NCBI GenBank assembly: GCA_018903185.1 | Contig: JAHIQV010000527.1 | Span: 1 to 7,613 of the forward strand | DNA: 7,613 bases | Source of the DNA: Gammaproteobacteria bacterium | Lineage (GTDB): Bacteria > Pseudomonadota > Gammaproteobacteria > Burkholderiales > Burkholderiaceae_C | Direction: 5' to 3' | Shown: positions 5,815 to 7,613 of the stretch, piece by piece | Layout of the letters: each line of letters opens with the position of its first letter | Position numbering within the stretch: position 1 is the first letter of the stretch | Made by a program: the position numbers and the translations under genes | The notes under the pieces: model-generated | Told to the model about the DNA's origin: nothing | The model's input: only the letters and a program-made list of their open reading frames with translations | The model's database searches: none

Positions 5815-5929
5815 GCATGGGGAGTGCGGCAATTTCACCACCCGGGCACCCCATCTGGGCACTTTTGTGAGCAATCTGGGTCATACTGAAAAATCAACTG
5901 ACCAGAGTTCCTGAGACGGAGAAGCCGAT
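5815..5929 (+). promoter_or_regulatory. Presumed promoter region of the DUF4124-like/ntrB operon
   Basis: 115 bp between the glnA terminator and the next start codon. The best sigma-70-like candidates are weak: TTGTGA (5865-5870) with AAAAAT (5889-5894) at 18 bp, or CATACT (5882-5887) without a -35. No sigma-54 element with correct GG/GC spacing and no NtrC dyad is present, so this operon does not appear to share the glnA control. ATCTGGG occurs twice, at 5853-5859 and 5874-5880, 21 bp (two helical turns) apart; significance unknown. Confidence 0.35.
5918..5921 (+). promoter_or_regulatory. Ribosome binding site supporting a TTG start
   Basis: GGAG (within CGGAGAAG) lies 8 bp before TTG 5930. 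No ATG in this frame gives an intact signal peptide, so this site supports TTG as the initiation codon of the DUF4124-like gene. Confidence 0.7.
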
Positions 5930-6475
5930 TTGCTGAACTTGAATTCCACCCACACGATTCGTGGGCTCGTTGCCTGTCTGGCCGGGCTGTGCCTGGTCCA
6001 GGCGCAGGCACAGGAGCGCATCTACCGCTGCGGCAACGAGTACACCAACAATGCCGAGGTGGCCAAGAGCCGGGGCTGCAAGCTCATGGAGGGTGGCAAC
6101 ATCACCATCATCCAGGGTCCCGTGCCACAACGCACGGTCGCGCCCAGTGCGCCACGATCCAGCAGTGCACCGGCGCGCAACGGCAACACCCGCACGGATT
6201 CGGTCGAGCAACGCGCTCGCGACAGCGATGCACGTGCCATCCTGGAGACCGAACTCCGCCGCGCGGAAGCGCGTCTGGTTGATGCCAAGAAGGCCTATGC
6301 CAATGGCGAGCCGGAAAAAGAAGGCATCGAATCGCGCAACTACCAGCGCTATCTGGACCGGGTTGCCGAGCTCAAGGCGGCCGTTGCGCGTGCCGAGAGC
6401 GATGTGACCAGCATCCGCAATGAGCTCAACAGGCACAGCGGGTCCGGGGCGCCGTCCGGTTCTGCCGCAAAATAG
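5930..6475 (+). CDS. Exported DUF4124-like protein with coiled-coil C-terminal half
   Basis: A 181-residue protein starting at TTG 5930. Residues 1-27 look like a Sec signal peptide: Arg11, then a hydrophobic core GLVACLAGLCLV (12-23) and a QAQA cleavage site at 24-27, so the mature protein would begin QERIYRCG in the periplasm. The N-terminal mature part ERIYRCGNEYTNNAEVAKSR, with GCK and GGNITII following, resembles the short DUF4124 domain found in many exported proteobacterial proteins. It has two cysteines (Cys34 and Cys50) that could form a disulfide. After a low-complexity Ser/Pro/Arg linker (about 65-95), residues about 97-168 are rich in Ala/Glu/Arg/Leu and likely form a coiled coil, with a Gly/Ser-rich tail. 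The function is unknown. It sits between glnA and ntrB and is probably co-transcribed with ntrB, whose start is 5 bp past this stop. A direct nitrogen-control role is not shown by sequence. Confidence 0.85.
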   Translation: MLNLNSTHTIRGLVACLAGLCLVQAQAQERIYRCGNEYTNNAEVAKSRGCKLMEGGNITIIQGPVPQRTVAPSAPRSSSAPARNGNTRTDSVEQRARDSDARAILETELRRAEARLVDAKKAYANGEPEKEGIESRNYQRYLDRVAELKAAVARAESDVTSIRNELNRHSGSGAPSGSAAK

Positions 6476-6480
6476 GTGGC

Positions 6481-7613
6481 TTGAAAAAGCCCACCACACT
6501 TCCCCTCTCCGCCCGCCTCGAAGCGGCCCCTCCTGCAGAGCACGACACGTTTCCTGCGCTCTTGCCCACGGGCCGGTTTCAATCGCTCGACATGCTGGCC
6601 ACCCTGGTGGCCGTGGTCGCGGCTGATGGCGTCGTGCTGTACGCGAACACCGCACTGGAAGATGCGCTGGGCATGTCCCGGCGCAGCATCACCGGCTCGC
6701 GGTTGCAGGACTGTTTCACCGAGCCCACGCTGCTGCAAAGCGCCTTGAGCGGCGCCCGGGGCAACGAGTTCGCGGCGCTGCGCTACGACACCTGGCTCAA
6801 GCGCGCCACCCACGAACCGTTGCCGGTGCACGTGGTGGTGGCGCAGACCGAGGTGCCGGGCGAAGTCATCGTGGAACTGTTGCCGCTGGAGCTGCAAACC
6901 CGGCAGGAGCGCGAGGAGCGCCTGATCGATCAGGCGCAGGCCAACAAGGAACTGATCCGCAACCTGGCGCACGAGATCAAGAACCCGCTGGGTGGTATCC
7001 GGGGCGCCGCGCAGCTGCTGCAGATGGAGCTCGACTCCAAGGAGCTGATCGAATACACCCAGGTCATCATCCACGAGGCCGACCGCCTGCAGTCGCTGGT
7101 GGACCGGCTGCTCGCGCCGCACCGCCGCCCGCACGTGGTGGGTGACGTGAACATCCACGAAGTCTGCGAGCGTGTGCGTTCGCTGATCGTGGCGGAGTTT
7201 CCCAGAGGGCTGAAGGTGGTGCGTGACTACGACACCTCCATCCCCGAGTTCCGCGGCGACCGCGAGCAGCTCATCCAGGCGGTGCTCAACATCGCGCACA
7301 ACGCGGCGCAGGCGCTGGGCGAGCGCATTGCGGCGGGCGATGCGCAGATCACGCTGCGCACGCGCGTCGGCCGGCAAGTGACCTTCGGCAAGCAGCGTTA
7401 TCGGCTGGCACTGGAATTGCATGTGATCGACAACGGGCCTGGCGTTCCAGACTCGATCAAGGACCGCATCTTTTTCCCGCTGGTGTCGGGACGCGATGGG
7501 GGTTCGGGTCTCGGACTCACGCTGGCTCAAACTTTTGTCCAGCAGCACCATGGCCTGATCGAGTGTGAGAGCGTGCCCGGTCACACGGATTTCAAACTGC
7601 TGATTCCGTTGCC
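6481..7613 (+). CDS. glnL: Nitrogen regulation sensor histidine kinase NtrB (NR-II), 3' end just outside window
   Basis: Also called ntrB. The frame is open to the window end (377 codons seen). The last visible residues, FKLLIPL, are typical of the very end of NtrB, so only a few residues are missing. Domains in order: a PAS-type sensor domain (about 38-115; MLATLVAVVAADGVVLYANT), the H box NLAHEIKNPLGGIRGAAQLL with phospho-acceptor His164, the N box NIAHNAAQA (Asn274), the G1 box DNGPGVP (317-323) and the G2 box GGSGLGLTLA (340-349). There is no membrane segment, as expected for this cytoplasmic kinase/phosphatase, which is controlled by PII and acts on NtrC. The start is probably TTG 6481, 5 bp after the previous stop; AGGTGG is almost adjacent, so coupled translation is likely. 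The first in-frame ATG (6592, residue 38) would remove the residues before the PAS core. ntrC should follow downstream. Confidence 0.95.
   Translation, partial: MKKPTTLPLSARLEAAPPAEHDTFPALLPTGRFQSLDMLATLVAVVAADGVVLYANTALEDALGMSRRSITGSRLQDCFTEPTLLQSALSGARGNEFAALRYDTWLKRATHEPLPVHVVVAQTEVPGEVIVELLPLELQTRQEREERLIDQAQANKELIRNLAHEIKNPLGGIRGAAQLLQMELDSKELIEYTQVIIHEADRLQSLVDRLLAPHRRPHVVGDVNIHEVCERVRSLIVAEFPRGLKVVRDYDTSIPEFRGDREQLIQAVLNIAHNAAQALGERIAAGDAQITLRTRVGRQVTFGKQRYRLALELHVIDNGPGVPDSIKDRIFFPLVSGRDGGSGLGLTLAQTFVQQHHGLIECESVPGHTDFKLLIPL

Noticed and set aside
5856..5872. Possible sigma-54 promoter (TGGGCAC, then GAGC) upstream of the DUF4124-like gene
   Set aside because: The GG and GC dinucleotides are not at the required spacing, so it fails the core rule for sigma-54 promoters.
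4276..5874. A 532-codon open frame on the minus strand covering all of glnA
   Set aside because: It is the usual shadow of a highly GC3-biased gene: the antisense frame lacks stops because of codon bias. glnA on the plus strand is unmistakable, and the antisense protein shows repetitive Gly/Val/His/Gln-rich composition with no recognisable domain.
6349..7584. A 411-codon minus-strand open frame opposite ntrB
   Set aside because: Shadow of ntrB, whose H, N and G boxes are all in the plus-strand frame; the antisense protein is a low-information His/Arg/Gln/Leu-rich sequence.

Overview
This window is high-GC bacterial chromosome. Gene content and protein style suggest a betaproteobacterium of the order Burkholderiales, most likely Comamonadaceae (Hydrogenophaga/Acidovorax-like). 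The lineage is an inference from familiar-looking proteins; no database was searched. Most of the window is ordinary core chromosome. I see no mobile element, CRISPR array, phage gene or RNA gene, and no new defence or biosynthetic system.

Left part (1-2225). The 3' end of an RsuA-type 16S rRNA pseudouridine synthase gene converges on a minus-strand gene for a small membrane-anchored DUF2726-like protein (248-979). A 352-bp stretch follows. It holds an AT-rich patch with an inverted repeat and a doubtful 88-codon minus-strand ORF. Then comes a minus-strand alpha/beta hydrolase (1332-2225) with a complete catalytic triad.

Middle part (2226-4044). A 70-bp divergent gap separates the hydrolase from a plus-strand pair: an EI24/CysZ-like multi-pass membrane protein (2296-3204) and, 9 bp later, a stand-alone MoaB/CinA-type molybdopterin-binding domain protein (3214-4044). 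The two are probably co-transcribed.

Right part (4045-7613) is a nitrogen-control locus. Just after the CinA-like stop codon are two identical 17-bp dyads of the form TGCACC-N5-GGTGC, matching the NtrC enhancer consensus. About 185 bp further on is a very good sigma-54 promoter (TGGCAC-N8-GC type, 4243-4258). It is followed by a strong ribosome binding site and glnA (type I glutamine synthetase, with the adenylylation tyrosine). A perfect intrinsic terminator (5788-5814) ends glnA. Next come a small exported cysteine-containing/coiled-coil protein with a DUF4124-like N-terminus (5930-6475, TTG start) and, 5 bp on, ntrB/glnL (NtrB sensor kinase, probable TTG start, cut by the window end a few residues short of its C-terminus). 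ntrC would be expected next.

The logic is a feedback loop. NtrB, under nitrogen limitation, phosphorylates NtrC; NtrC-P binds the tandem dyads and activates sigma-54 RNA polymerase at glnA. The most noteworthy points are the 26-bp (about 2.5 helical turn) centre-to-centre spacing of the two NtrC sites, their position against the upstream gene's stop codon, and the exported protein inserted between glnA and ntrB.
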